Positions 34,690 through 47,160 are shown, counted from the first letter of the stretch. The stretch is 64,000 nt of DNA from Triticum aestivum (GCF_018294505.1 NC_057808.1:223217325-223281324), one strand, 5' to 3'. The notes: generated by a model not told the origin, from the letters alone. Translations and numbers: made by a program.

Positions 34690-36071
34690 TGATACGTCTC
34701 CGTCGTATCTACTTTTCCAAACACTTTTGCCCTTGTTTTGGACTCTAACTTGCATGATTTGAATGGAACTAACCCGGACTGACGCTGTTTTCAGCAGAAT
34801 TGCCATGGTGTTATCTTTGTGCAGAAACAAAAGTTATCGGAATGACCTGAAACTTCACGGAGATTATTTTTGGAAATAATAAAAAATACTGGCGAAAGAA
34901 TCAAGTCCAGGGGGCCCACACCCTGTCCACGAGGGTGGGGGCTTGCCCCCTGCCTCGTGGCCCCCCTGGAGCTCCACCGACCTCAACTCCAACTCTATAT
35001 ATTCGTGTTCGGGGAGAAAAAAATCAGAGAGAAGGATTCATCACGTTTTACGATACGGAGCCGCCGCCAAGCCCTAAACTCTCTCGGGAGGGCTGATCTA
35101 GAGTCCGTTCGGGGCTCCGGAGAGGGGAATCCATCGCCATCGTCATCATCAATCATCCTCCATCACCAATTTCATGATGCTCACCGCCGTGCGTGAGTAA
35201 TTCCATCGTAGGCTTGCTGGACGGTGATGGGTTGGATGAGATTTATCATGTAATCGAGTTAGATTTGTTAGGGTTTGATCCCTAGTATCCACTATGTTCT
35301 GAGATTGATGTTGCTATGACTTTGCTATGCTTAATGCTTGTCACTAGGGCCCGAGTGGATTTCAGATCTGAACCTATTATGTTTTCATGAATATATGTGA
35401 GTTCTTGATCCTATCTTGCAAGTCTATAGTCACCTACTATGTGTTATGATCCGGCAACCCCGAAGTGACAATAATCGGGACCACTCCCGGTGATGACCGT
35501 AGTTTGAGGAGTTCATGTATTCACTATGTGTTAATGCTTTGGTCCGGTACTCTATTAAAAGGAGGCCTTAATATCCCTTAGTTTCCATTAGGACCCCGCT
35601 GCCACGGGAGGGTAGGACAAAAGATGTCATGCAAGTTCTTTTCCATAAGCACGTATGACTATATTCGGAATACATGCCTACATTACATTGATGAATTGGA
35701 GCTAGTTCTGTGTCACCCTATGTTATGATTGTTACATGATGAACCGCATCCGGCATAATTCTCCATCACCGATCCAATGCCTACGAGCTTTTCACATATT
35801 GATCTTTGCTTATTTACTTTTCCGTTGCTACTGTTACAATCACTACAAAACCCAAAAATATTACTTTTGCTACTGTTACCGTTACTATCATACTACTTTG
35901 CTACAAAATACTTTGCTGCAGATACTAAGTTATCCAGGTGTGGTTGAATTGACAACTCAACTGCTAATACTTGAGAATATTCTTTGGCTCCCCTTGTGTT
36001 GAATCAATAAATTTGGGTTGAATACTCTACCCTCGAAAACTGTTGCGATCCCCTATACTTGTGGGTTATCA
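34690..36071 (+). repeat. 3' LTR of the Athila-type element
   Basis: It is 1382 bp and nearly identical to 26640-28020. It ends TTATCA and is followed by the GCCTT duplication. Confidence 0.9.
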
Positions 36072-36177
36072 GCCTTTTAGAGTTACACCGATATTAACAG
36101 TACCGCACCTTCAGTTGAAGAGAGCTGGTATCCGAAGCCATTCTAGCCATACCGACAATACTAGCACATATATTACA

Positions 36178-36840
36178 GCAAGTTCCACTTTGCTGATCTT
36201 ACTCCTGATGCTTACGGTTCTCCCGTTATATCTACACTATGATCTGTGTAGCTGCTTTGTGTCGCACTAGCAGCAGTCCACTCTTGAAGCTAAACAACAC
36301 ACCAATCATAAGTCCTAAGCTTACTTCTTCAAATACGAATTGTGATCTGATACTGATATTAGTTAACAGACACACATTTAATTGGTCAGGTAATGCTCCC
36401 ACTTGATTTTCCAAATGCATGTGGCCACATATAGAGAGACGGCATGGAATTGCATTTCTTTGGATGCTGTGATTCATAATGAGTGGGCAACCAACATTGT
36501 ATGCAATGAAGCGGAACCTCAAGAATATGCTTCCTCTTCTGTTCTTTACATGTTCCTCTTTTTTTATTCTGTATTTAGTACGTACAGTATGTCCTTGTCG
36601 GGAAGGGGAGAAGGGACATCTGCAGTCAAGAACTGATAGAGCCGGCCTGTACGTGATCGATAGGCTTTCAATTAGTAGCGACAATACAACACCGTATTTT
36701 CCAGCCAATTCCACTTTCCCGATTTATATATCGTGGTTATGGTGTACCCCTTTTATGTACACTACGATCTGCCTAGTTGCTGTGTGCTCTTGTTATCATG
36801 GTTTGGTAATAAACTCTCTATACAGTATATTATGAACCTA
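36178..36840. repeat. Diverged repeat of about 530 bp, copies 2 and 3
   Basis: Copy 2 runs from about 36178 to 36700. Copy 3 is a partial one from about 36704 to 36840: AGCAAGTTCCACTTTGC..CACTATGATCTG is repeated as AGCCAATTCCACTTTCC..CACTACGATCTG 526 bp later. Together with 25957-26520 this is a short, diverged tandem array opened by the Athila insertion. Confidence 0.65.
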
Positions 36841-37050
36841 TCATCTGCCAACTATCCTTACTTCTGGAGCCTATTTTTTTGTGTACTTGTGCCAGATTAT
36901 ATTAATGCACGCACCATATTACAGCACCCATGAGCTCTCTCATCAGAATCCAGTGATAGCACACAAGGGTTTATAGGGGCGCCCCTATATTAGAATCTCC
37001 TCTGCATTACAAAGATAATCTCACTACTATTTATGTTTTCATGGTTCTCA

Positions 37051-38390
37051 GATTTTATACGTAATTACAATGAATATCAGAATCCGTGCATCAGAAGAAT
37101 ATTGTGGAACACTGCAATGACTTACAAAATTGGCACCAAGGCATTGAGTGCCATTCTGGATGCAATGAAACTCATACGCTCCCCACCTGTAGATTCTTGT
37201 TCAGAATATGATCCTAATGACTGTCCTAACCTCGAGGAGTCAAAGGCAGATTGCATGTCCTGTTCACCCATCAAGGTGCCTGTTCTAATTTGGCAAGGTT
37301 TTATTGATTGCGCGTATCTTGCATATGTTGTCTTGCATTTCTTCTACTTTGTTGCACCGCCATCTGCTTAGTTTACTCATAATATGTGTCAAGATGCCGT
37401 GCCCATCCATTATCAATACATATTTCATCTATCATCATACCATGTTTTTTCACTCAAATGCTGTTCTTGTGCATCAGACATCAAAAAGGAAGAGGGTGAT
37501 TGCCGAACCTGAAGGAGCACCAGCAAAGTCCTTGAAAAACGTGGTGGTGCCGGAGAAATCAGATAGCACCCCACTTATATAGGTTGTACAACCAGTGACA
37601 CAAAACGTAGGACCGACTCCAGCAGACTGTGCCCCTACTTCACTGGCCACACCACAAGCCCCACCACACAGGACCTGCACTCCAGCAAAAGGTATGCCGA
37701 TTTCAGTTGCAATAGCACCTGTGGTACCACAGAAAAATCCCACTCCAGCAAAAAGTACAGCAAGTCCACCGGCCGAAGACCTATCCCAACTGCAGAGACG
37801 GCCAGTTCCTGTAGATTGGAACCCCATTCCAGTTATTCCCAGTTTAAGAGACAATGCTTTCAATGTTGTTAGGGACTACGTGCATATATTCCCATCATGG
37901 GAAGATTATAGTGAAGACAAACACCATTTTCACATCTTCCTGTCCCACTTACGTGTAAGTGCTATCATTCATGGTGATTATTTTCCTATTTTCTGCTGAT
38001 TGAACACATCAATGATTTACATTACATTGTTGTAAGTAGGCGAGGGTCAATCTAGATAGTCATGACGAGCAAAGCTTGCTTGCTCTTTTCAAGGAAGCAT
38101 CGCAGTAGTATCGGTGTTACCTGAGGAAATCACACTTTGATGGCAAGTCTATAAACGAATTTTCGGTGAAGTCTCCTGTGCTAAATTTAGAAGACATTGA
38201 ATGGAAAAACCTTGTTATGCACTGGTCTCGTTCCCAGGATGAGGTACTGTCTATGATATCACATGACAATTTGAACTTCTACTTTTCCGCATGTGCCTTA
38301 CGGATCTTTTTTTGCAGGAAATCTGCTCGAAGAAGAATTCCGGTTTGAAAAGAACGACATGATATCACAAATATGCTGCCCGCTGCTTTG
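37051..38390 (+). pseudogene. Broken spliced gene with plant transposase-like domain (Transposase_24 / Ptta-En/Spm type)
   Basis: Three likely exons can be joined by good splice signals in one phase: 37478-37954 (acceptor CAG, donor CGT|GTAAGT), 38040-38243 (acceptor TAG, donor GAG|GTACTG) and from 38318 (acceptor GCAG). The protein is Lys/Arg-rich, then Pro/Ala/Thr-rich, then a conserved part (DNAFNVVRDYVHIFPSW; WKNLVMHWSRSQ; EICSK). The last motifs resemble the domain named after plant Ptta/En/Spm transposases that also occurs in host-like grass proteins. Two in-frame UAG codons (37580-37582 and 38106-38108) and an early stop in the last exon show it is dead. An ORF at 37033-37371 just upstream may be an earlier exon but does not join in phase. 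The 3' part seems lost before 38700. Confidence 0.6.
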
Positions 38391-38399
38391 CTCTTGTTA

Positions 38400-38705
38400 G
38401 TACCTGTTGTCCTGTATCACTGTACTTGCATTCATACCTGGTTCATTATGTGATAGCAGTATGCATGATAGCTTGCTTATCAATTATTTGCTCCAAATTA
38501 TCTGATCTATATGAATGGTTACATTAGTGTACAATATATCCAATGCCAATGAATTTTTTAAGCTCTACATTGTTCTTGTAAGTACCCGTTGTCCTTTATC
38601 AGTGTACTTATATTGACAGGTAGTTGTTCATGTACCATCACTCTGCAACTTATTTTCCTTTGACCTCAATTTTCTACACATCAGATCTATATTTACTCTT
38701 ACCAT
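38400..38705. other. Spacer, no gene seen
   Basis: AT-rich sequence with two related stretches (TAGTACCTGTTGTCCTGTATCA and a like one 180 bp later), probably the 3' flank or last intron of the broken gene. Confidence 0.4.
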
Positions 38706-38965
38706 CACTACAAAAAAAGACACATCTGTGACATTTTGGGCCAAACGATTTTTTTTCTGTCATGCTTATGACACTTCTATGACGATAATTCTGACGAAAC
38801 CCGGTATCATCATAGATGTGGTGGGCTCCTACTTCTATGACAAAAAATCATGACAGAAAATGGGCTTTTCGTCCTGGGCGGGCCGGAGACGCAGCTGCAT
38901 GACATTCTTTGGGCCGTCCACAACAGAAAAAACCGTGGTAGAAGCGAGGGCGAGGAAAACATCGG
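38706..38965 (+). repeat. CACTA terminus and subterminal region, unit 1
   Basis: Nearly identical to 44050-44310. CTATGACGATAAT and CATGACAGAAAATGGGC lie within the first 170 bp. Confidence 0.65.
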
Positions 38966-39199
38966 AGAGTTCCCGGTTACGGTGGGTGGTCAGGGGCCGA
39001 GCGATGCGCGTTTCTCTCGTACACGTACGCGCGTGGGTGAGAGGCGTTGGGCTCTAAATGAACCCGAGCGAGGCATTCGCCTACTAAACCCGAGCAATTG
39101 CACTGCAGGCTACGCGTTACTGAACCCGAGCGATCGATCGATGCTGTTAACTGAACCCGATTGAGCGATTACTTCGCTACTGCTACTAACTGAAGCCGA

Positions 39200-40075
39200 T
39201 TGAACCCTGCTGCCTCCTTCCCTTGATGAACAGTGAGCGTTGTTGGGGGGGTGTTGGATGAACAGTTCCCGGTGGGGGTTGGTTGAACAGGACCCCGTGG
39301 TAGTAGAGGCCGTTGCTGCTGGATGAACAGGACCCCGATTGAGCCGGTTGGGGGTGGATGAACAGGACCCCGTGGAGGGCTGGACGAACAGGACCCCATG
39401 GAGGGCTGGTTGAATAGTAGCCGGTGGAGGGCTGGATGAACAGTAGCCCGTGGAGGGGTGGTTGAATAGGACCCCGTGGAGAGGGCTGGTTGAACAGTAG
39501 CCGGTGGAGGAGCGGTGGAGGCTGGATGAACAGGAGCCCGTGGATGAACAGTCGCAGGTGGAGGCTGGAGGAGGTCGACGGTGGATGAACAGTAGCCCGT
39601 GGAGGCTGGAGGAGGTAGACGGTGGAGATGAACAGTATCCCGTGGAGTCCCGTTTTGCGGTACACCACACCCCTCTCGATGAACAGGACCCCCGTTTCGA
39701 CCGTAGCGCTCCAACACAAGTCCATTTCCTCCGTTTTGCAGTACGCCACACCCCTCCCGATCAACAGGACCCCATTTCGACCGTAGGAGGTCCAAGAGAA
39801 GTCCGTTTCCTCTGTTTTGCTCTACGCCAGACCCCTCCCGATGAACATGATCCCGTTTCGACCGTGGCCGGTCGAACACAAGGCCGTTTCCTCCGTTCTG
39901 CGGTACGGCAGGCCTCGTTTCGATCGGCTGTTCCGTCCAAGTCGGTTGGCTCCCGATGAAAATGACATATTCCGTTGCCTCCCGATGAACACGACGCATT
40001 CCGTTGCCTCCCCATGAACACGACGATGACACAGTTTCTCCGTTCCGACCCAGCCGGTTGGCTTCCAATGAACAT
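39200..40075. repeat. Minisatellite region, unit 1
   Basis: Three successive arrays occur. At 39200-39640 the unit is GGATGAACAG(GACCCC or TAGCC)CGTGGAGGGCT with variable spacing. At 39640-39910 units of about 75 bp are built on TTTTGCGGTACGCCACACCC and CGTTTCGACCG. At 39940-40070 units of about 30 bp are built on CCGTTGCCTCCCGATGAACA. A 299-codon frame on the - strand across them is a repeat artefact. Confidence 0.75.
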
Positions 40076-40321
40076 GATTAGTCGCTGTACGCGTAAGAGA
40101 CCCCGCCCGTATGTACGTACGTAGCCTTATTTACAATGTTGCAGCGTGACCGTACGTACGTGTACACGATATAGAGGGACTGCGTGACATTCTACGTCGG
40201 CGCCTCTACTTCAACATGTGCCGCTCCTTACTCGGCCACGGTACGTCGCTGCAGAGACACCGATCGATCGCTATGTATGTACACGTTCGCGGCTGGACAG
40301 ATAATGCTACCTTCGATTCAA

Positions 40322-40500
40322 CCTGGTGGGTCCCAGCTGTCAAGGGGTAAAAGGCAGTTCCTTCCGTGCGAAGATAAAGCCGGTGGGTCCCAGCTGTTAG
40401 GGGGGAAACTTTTTTTCATGAAATACAGAGGCCCTTCCGGTAGGTCCGAGGTGTCAGGTGGAGGAATCATTATTTTGCGCGTAATAAGGAGGCACTTCCT
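40322..40500. repeat. Tandem array of GGTGGGTCCCAGCTGTCA units
   Basis: Units of about 60-75 bp each read GGTGGGTCC..TGTCAGGGGG, then an A/T run, then GCGTAATAAGGAGGCACTTCC. Related arrays are at 41018-41340, 45537-45780 and 47210-47450. Confidence 0.7.
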
Positions 40501-40505
40501 TGCAT

Positions 40506-40968
40506 GCGGCCATGGACCCAGCTGTCAGCCTCTCCACTTGCAGTCCTCTTCTGATGGCTGTCATTCGTTGACCGTGTTGACGACGCCGTACCGCCCGAGA
40601 GCACCAAGGTGGTGGACGACGGTGTGACCTAGGAAGGGAACGACCCAGAGCCGGGGAATACGCAGCAGTGGATGCCCACGCGGAGGGGATTACGAGGGTT
40701 GACTGCTTCGGCTGTGGTTCGAGGCTGCCGTCTCCGAAGAATAACAGGGGGTGTGGGTGAGTAGAAGGCAGGCCTGGCCAGTAGTAGTATGGTCGGGCGG
40801 TGAGGCCTGCGCGGCAGCACATCCGGTCACGGGAGGCTGGAGCAGGCGGTACGGCGGGCACAGGTTTGTGCGGCTGGAGCGACAAGACCAGAGGTTGAAG
40901 ATGCAGCTTGGCCGTTGGATTAATATTGAATGGTGCTAGAATCGTTTATTGACTAAGTTGACAAAGCC
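40506..40968. repeat. 460-bp sub-repeat, copy A
   Basis: It starts at GCGGCCATGGACCCAGCTGTC and ends near TTGACTAAGTTGACAAAGCC. It contains GC-rich motifs shared by all copies (GTGTGAGGCTGCCGTC-like, CAGCACA.CCGG, GGCCGTTGGAT). No ORF is kept open in all copies, so coding is unlikely. Confidence 0.7.
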
Positions 40969-41342
40969 ATGCGTACGCGTTAACTTAGTAGGCCCACAAG
41001 TGAGCCTACAAATCTGGTGGGTCCCAGCTAGCAGGGGGAATCAATTTTTTTTCGCGTAATAAGGTGGCACTTCCTTGCGTGCGAAGATGTTTCCTAGTTT
41101 TTTTATTTCTTCTTTTTCGAGTTAGAATAAAAAGAAAAAAATTAGGATCTTCGATACAATCTATATTTTCACGAAAAGGATCATAATAAAGTTGGTGGGC
41201 CCCAGCTGTCACGGAGAGGAAACTTTTTATTTCCGCGTAATAAAGGAAGCACTTCCTTGCATGCAAAGATGTAGCTGGTGGGTCAAACCTGTCAGGGAGA
41301 GAAATTATTTGTTTTCGCATAATACGGGGACACTTGTTGCGT

Positions 41343-41908
41343 GCGGCCATGGGCCATGTGCGTCCCTACTGTCAGCCAATCCACGTACATGCCTCATCTG
41401 AGCTGCCCCCCTGATCCAACGGATGGCTGGCCGCCAGTTACCCGTGCCTTGCTGTGGGCAAGGCACTATATCTTTGTCCCCGATGGCTGTCGTTTGTTGA
41501 TAAAGTTGACCATGCCGCGCCGAGAGAACCAACGCAGTGAATGATGGTGAGTATTACGAAAGGAACAACCCGGAGCCGGCGAAGACACAACAGTGCATGC
41601 CCACGCGGAGGGGAGTATGAGGGTTCACTGGTTCGGCTGCAGTGTGAGGCTGCCGTCACCGGTGAAGAATAGGAGGTGTTGGTGAGTACAGGAATGGCCT
41701 GGACGGTGTTTGGGACTAGAGTGGGCAGGTGAAGCCTGCGCGGCAGCACAGCCGGCCACGGGAGGCGGTAGCAGGCGGTACCGCCGGCGGTGGTTTGGGC
41801 GGCTGAAGCAAGAATATCCGAGATTGAAGAAGCACTACAGCCGTTGGATGGACATCCAACGACCACTGCTTCTAGAATCGTGTCTTGACTATAAGTTTAC
41901 AAAGCCTT
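41343..41908. repeat. 460-bp sub-repeat, copy B
   Basis: A longer, more diverged copy in unit 1, with extra sequence near its left end. Confidence 0.65.
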
Positions 41909-42004
41909 CCGTACACCTTAGTAGGCCCACAAGCCTTCCGTACGCGTCACTGACTATAATTGTCAAAAAAATAGTAGGCCCACAAGTGAGCATCACATCT
42001 GTGG

Positions 42005-43350
42005 CAGAGAACATATAGCCCATTTGCGATTTGTAATAGTGTACATCCCATTTTTGAATTCTGGTGGAATTTACTACAACCCATTAAAGTGTGTTAAAAT
42101 TACAGCCCATTTTCTAGCCAGGACAACGATTAATAATTTAAACCAACCTCTCAAAACAGAATTCAACCAAAAATCCCAAATTTTGATGGGATCCGAAAAA
42201 ATTTATCCCAAAATTTCGAGTTAGATTAAATATAATTTCAAAATGAATTTGTATTAGGTAAAAATCTAAGAAAATACTACGCCCGCAATAAGTAATGAAA
42301 TGAAAATTTCCAAATTCAAGCAATAATATTTTTGAAACTAATTACCTGCTTAGTGCGTTTTTGTATATTTACAACCCAATTTTTATAATTACATCCCATT
42401 TATTATTTCTTAAAGCCCATTTTCTTGTTAGGCCTAATAGGAAATATTTACAACCCAGCGGGCGGATAATAACAAGTTGACCTGGGTTGGGTATTCCGCA
42501 AGTATAGCTGGGCTAGCCATTTTCACCTTAAAAAAAATATCTGGGCTGGATATTTGGTCGACATAAAATAATAGCCTGGGCTAGACGGGCCATAGCCCGC
42601 CCAATTGATACCCTGCTCCTCTGAACAACAACAAAAACATCGCTAAAGAAAAACTCCGCTTACACAAAAAAACAAATACTGCTCGAGGTGCTGGGTCCCA
42701 ACTGTCGGCTGCTCCTTGTGCAATTCTCTCGTTTATTGACTATATAGGTTGACAATGGTGTGGGACCGTGATGTCAGGAAACCAGGAGGAAGAAAAAAAA
42801 GTTATGTAGTTGTATATAATAAGGAGGAACTTGCGTACGTACGGGTATGGCCCTAGTGGGTCCCTACTGTCATCCAGTCAAAATAAAGTCATCTCCTGAA
42901 TCCTCATGTTCGTTGACAATGTTGACAATGCTCGGCGCCACGGCGAGTGCAACAACTCGAAGGATGACGGAGAGGGCCTCGCGGGCCCTACGGATGGTCT
43001 AATACAGTGCCCGCTCCTCATTCAGGAAACCAGGATCATCGGACACCTATGAGCACGTTTGAGAGACCAAGACGACAGAAACAGTAAGGCCGCGTTTGGG
43101 AGCTCTAGTTTATTTCACACCTGTATGAAGATACAAGTGTAATTTACTCGTCATCGGAAACAACGCGTAAAATACAGGCGTAATGAAACCGAGGGTCCGA
43201 GGTCTGTAACGAAAACCGGCGTGTTACACGTGTAATTTGAGAGACCGGCGTATATTTTACTAGTCGAAATCGACCAACCAAGCGCTTCGCCCGAGACCAT
43301 CTGCTTTTATTTACAAGCGTCAGTTTTACAAGCGGTTTTGGTTGGGAAAC
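42005..43350. other. AT-rich CCCATT-rich segment and tail, unit 1
   Basis: Short phrases such as TACAACCCATTT recur (42040-42480), followed by sequence shared with unit 2 at 48185-49680. No gene is seen. Confidence 0.5.
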
Positions 43351-44049
43351 GACGATCCAATCACGGCCTAAGATGATGAGTTGGTCGGAAGATCATATGG
43401 TTTCACCTCTAACCTACCCGAGTTGTCGTATAGGCTATGAATGAAACATATGATAATGGACTTCTTAAGCACAGAAACAACAGAAGAGGATGATCTTCTT
43501 AACATGCAAATCACATGCATTAGGTCCACATGCAAAACAATATGAAGCATTATTCTCAGGAGGCACGGTGAAAAACTCGTGATGCCGCATGCCACAACAT
43601 TCCAAGCTCAACTTTGCGATCAAACTCACAAGGCATGGCATTACAGAGACAACATTCAGAACAAACTCTTAAAATACCTTACATAAGTCAACATTCATGT
43701 GACTATGCATCTCAGCAGAGGAAATATTTACTTCTGAACTGAAGACAGGAATAGGAAAAAACGATCGACGTTGCTCATAGCAAAGGGCGTCCCACTCAAA
43801 AATATCAAATGCATGTCTTCTGTCTAACATCAATGAGCAAAATTTGACAAGGTTTTCCAATTCCAATATATTAAACTAATGTCTTCTTGCTAACATCAAT
43901 GATTAAACTTTGACAAGCTTTTCCCATTCAAAATATGTAATGCCTATGATTGTGGAACAGGCAGGGTTTGTCCTCAGTTTGTCATCTGATAGTCGGGTGG
44001 CTCAAGGTGACAACAAATGATTAGAGAACCATTCGATGTATTGTGCATG
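43351..44049. other. End of unit 1 and spacer before unit 2
   Basis: 43351-43957 matches 49690-50256. 43958-44049 is a 92-bp spacer not found in unit 2. No gene is seen. Confidence 0.5.
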
Positions 44050-44559
44050 CACTACAAAAAAAAGACACATCCGTGACATTTTGGGCCGAACGAAAAAAAT
44101 TCTGTCATAGATATGACACTTCTATGACGATAATTGTGACAAAACCCGGTATCATCATAGATGTGGTGGGCTCCTACTTCTATGACAAAAAATCATGACA
44201 GAAAATGGGCTTTTCGTCCTGGGCGGGCCGGAGACGCAGCTGCATGACATTCTTTGGGGCGTCCATGACGGAAAAAACCGTGGTAGAAGCGAGGGCGAGG
44301 AAAATTTCGGGGAGTTCCCGGTTACGGTGGGAGGTCGGGGCCGAGCGATGCGCGTTTCTCTCGTACACGTACGCGCGTGTGCGTGAGGCGTTGGCTCTAA
44401 CTGAACCCGAGCGAGGCGTTAGGCTCTAACTGAACCCGAGCGATTGCACTGCAGGCTTCGCGTTACTGAACCCGAGCGATCGATCGATGGCTGTTAACTG
44501 AACCCGATCGAGCGATTCCTTCGCAACTGCTGCTAACTAAAGCCGATCGATGCTGCCTC

Positions 44560-45300
44560 TGGGATGAACAGTGAGTGTTGCGGGAGGGGGGTTGGATGAA
44601 CAGTGAGCGGTGGCGTTGCCTCTGGATGAACAGGACCCCGTGGTGTGGTGGAGGGCTGGATGAACAGTAGACAGTGGAGGGGTGCCCGTGGAGGGGTGGT
44701 TGAACAGGACCCCGTGGTGTGGAGGGCTGGATGAACAGTAGACGGTGTAGGGGTGCCCGTGGAGGGGTGGTTAAACAGGACCCCGTGGTGTGGAGGGCTG
44801 GATGAACAGTAGATGGTGGAGGGGTGCCCGTGGAGGGGTGGTTGAACAGTAGCCAGTGGCGTAGCGCGCGGTGGAGGCTGGATGAACAGGAGCCCGTGGA
44901 GGCTGGAGGAGGTCGACGGTGGAGATGAACAGTATCCCGTGGAGTCCCGTTTTGCGGTACGCCACACCCCTCCCGATCAACAGGACCCCTGTTTCGACTT
45001 TAGGAGGTCCGTTTCCTCCGTTTTGCGGTACGCCACACCCCTCCCGATCAACAGGACCCCGTTCCGAACGTAGGAGGTCCGTTTCCTCCGTTGTGCGGTA
45101 CGCCAGGCCTCGTTTCCATCGCCTGTTCCGTCCAAGCCCTCCCGATGAACACGACCACGCATTCCGTTCCGACCCAGCCGGTTGGCTCCCACGCGTTCCG
45201 TTGCCTCCCGATGAACACGATGCATTCCGTTGCCTCCCCATGAACGCGACGCATTCCGTTGCCTCCCCATAAACACGACGACGACACTGTTTCTCCGTTC
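44560..45300. repeat. Minisatellite region, unit 2
   Basis: The same three arrays as in unit 1. Here a higher-order unit of about 105 bp (GGAGGGCTGGATGAACAGTA..GTGCCCGTGGAGGGGTGGTT) is repeated three times at 44645-44850. Confidence 0.75.
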
Positions 45301-45781
45301 CGACCCAGCCATGTCAATGAGCCCTCGCCGTACCTATGCGCGAGTAGGCGTTTGAGACCCCGCTCGTATGTACACATACGTGGCCGTATTTTCTTTCTTG
45401 CACCCTGGCCGCTGTACGTACGTGTACATGCTACGTGTGCGCCTCTACTACGACACGTGCGCGCCTCTACATCCACCAGTATATATGTACGTACATGTTC
45501 GCGACCAGAATGACAACGCTACGTACGCTTCGACCAGGTGGGTCCCGACTGTCAGGCACTTCCTTGCGTGCAAAGATGTAGCTGGTGGGTCCCAGCAGTT
45601 AGGGGGGCGAATCGTTTTTTTTTGCCCGGACGCACTTCCTTGCTTGCGAAGGTGTAGCTGGTGGGTCCCAGCAGTCAGGGGGAAACATTTTTTTCGCGAA
45701 ATACGGTGGCCCGTCCGGTGGGTCCCCACTGTCAGGTGGAGGAATAATTATTTTGTGCGTAATAAGGAGGCACTTCCTTGC

Positions 45782-46215
45782 TGCGGCCGTGGACCCAGCT
45801 GTCAGCGTCTCCACGCACAGTACTCTTCCGATGGAAGTCGGTCGTTGACCACATTGACCACGCCGCGCCGAGAGCACCACGGCGGTGGACGACGGCGAGG
45901 CATAGGAAGGGGACGACACGAAGGCAGGGAAGACTCGACAGTTGTTTCCCACGCGGAGGGGAGTACGACTATACGAGGGTTTACTGGTTCGTCTGCCGTC
46001 GCCGGAGAATAACAGCAGGTGTGGGTGAGTAGAGGGATGGCTAGGCCAGCGATGGGAGTACGGTGGGGCGGTGAGGCCTGCGCGGTAGCACAGCCGGCCG
46101 CAGGGAGGAGGGAGCAGGCAGTCCCGCCGGCGCTTGTTTGAGCGGCTGGAGCAGGAAGAGCAGAGATTGAAGAAGCACGATGGCCGTTGGATGGACATCC
46201 AACAGTCAGTGCTTG
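45782..46215. repeat. 460-bp sub-repeat, copy C
   Basis: Best preserved at both ends; followed by an AT-rich CCCATT segment (46245-46720). Confidence 0.7.
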
Positions 46216-46722
46216 TGCGTCAACCTTTTTTTAGGAAAGCCTCAAATCTGTGGAAAACAGCATACAGCCCATCTGCCATTATTTCTAATAATTTATAGCC
46301 CATTTGCTAATTCTTAAGGTTTTTTTGGAGCCCATATTCTTTTTGTTAGCATTACAGCCCATATTGTGGCCACGGTTAAAAATTATACGAAATTTTGCAT
46401 ATTTCGGTGCGGTTTGAACTGTTTTTAACCCCGAAATTTCGACTAACATTCAAACTGATTTTAAAAATAAATGTATATCAATATAAAATCCAACAAATTC
46501 TCCACGCATAAAAATTAATGTAATTTAAAATCTTGAAATAAAAAAAAATATTTGAAACTAATTGCCTGCTTGATGTGTTTTAAAAATGTACAACCCATTT
46601 CTCATTACCGATGGGCCATTTTCTCGGCCAGCCGAATGAAAGCTCTCCTCGTCTTGAAAGATTTGCAGCCCAACAGGCCTGACAAAGCGACTTACTTGGC
46701 AAATCACAAAAAAACTGGGCTG

Positions 46723-47160
46723 TGGTCGTGGACCCAGCTGTCAGCCTCTCCACGTACAGTACTCTTCCGATGGAAGTCGTTCCTTGACCATGTTGACCAC
46801 GCCGCGCGGAGAGCACCACGGCAGTGGACGACGGCGTGGCCTAGGAAGGGGACGACGCGGAGCCGGGGAAGACGCGGCAGTGGAAGCCCACGCGGAGAGG
46901 AGTATGAGGGTTCACTGGTTCGGCTGCGGTGTGAGGCTGCCGTCGCCGCAGGGCCTGGCCAGTGGTGGGAATAGTAGGGGGCGATGAGGCCTCTGCGGCA
47001 GCACATCCGGCCACGGGAGGCAGGAGCATGCGGCACGACCGGCGCTGCTTTGGGCAGCTGGAGCAAGAAGACCAGTGGTTGAAGAAGCACTACGGCCGTT
47101 GGATGGACATCGTACGGTCACTGGAGCTAGAATCGTTCATATTGACTAAGTTGACAAAGC
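46723..47160. repeat. 460-bp sub-repeat, copy D
   Basis: Close to copy E; lacks part of the GTGTGGGTGAGTAG stretch. Confidence 0.7.

Larger units (their letters stand above)
26640..36071 (+). mobile_element. Complete non-autonomous Athila-type Gypsy element
   Basis: The element is 9432 bp, flanked by GCCTT at 26635-26639 and 36072-36076. LTRs start TGATACGTCTCC and end GGGTTATCA; they differ at about 12 bases plus one indel in 1.38 kb, so the insertion is young. The primer site is of tRNA-Asp type, as in the Athila lineage. The order is gag, protease, LTR-like segment, env-like ORF, long non-coding tail, polypurine tract. No RT, RNase H or integrase is present; the space between protease and the third ORF is only about 770 bp. 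Mobility would need enzymes from a complete relative. Confidence 0.9.
38706..43957 (+). mobile_element. CACTA-headed repeat unit 1
   Basis: It begins CACTACAAAAAAAGACACAT, a CACTA-superfamily terminus, followed by about 150 bp with short TATGAC-type motifs in both orientations, as is usual for subterminal transposase sites. The rest is collinear with unit 2 (44050-50256): minisatellites, short tandem arrays, about 460-bp sub-repeats, AT-rich CCCATT-rich segments and a common tail ending GCCTATGATTGTGGA. No transposase ORF and no right-hand terminus (..TTTTGTAGTG) were found, so the element is non-autonomous, truncated or chimeric. Confidence 0.6.

Noticed and set aside
39169..40068. 299-codon - strand ORF across the minisatellites, and related frames at 44533-45476
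   Set aside because: Repeat period keeps frames open; sequence is low-complexity and frames differ between units 1 and 2.
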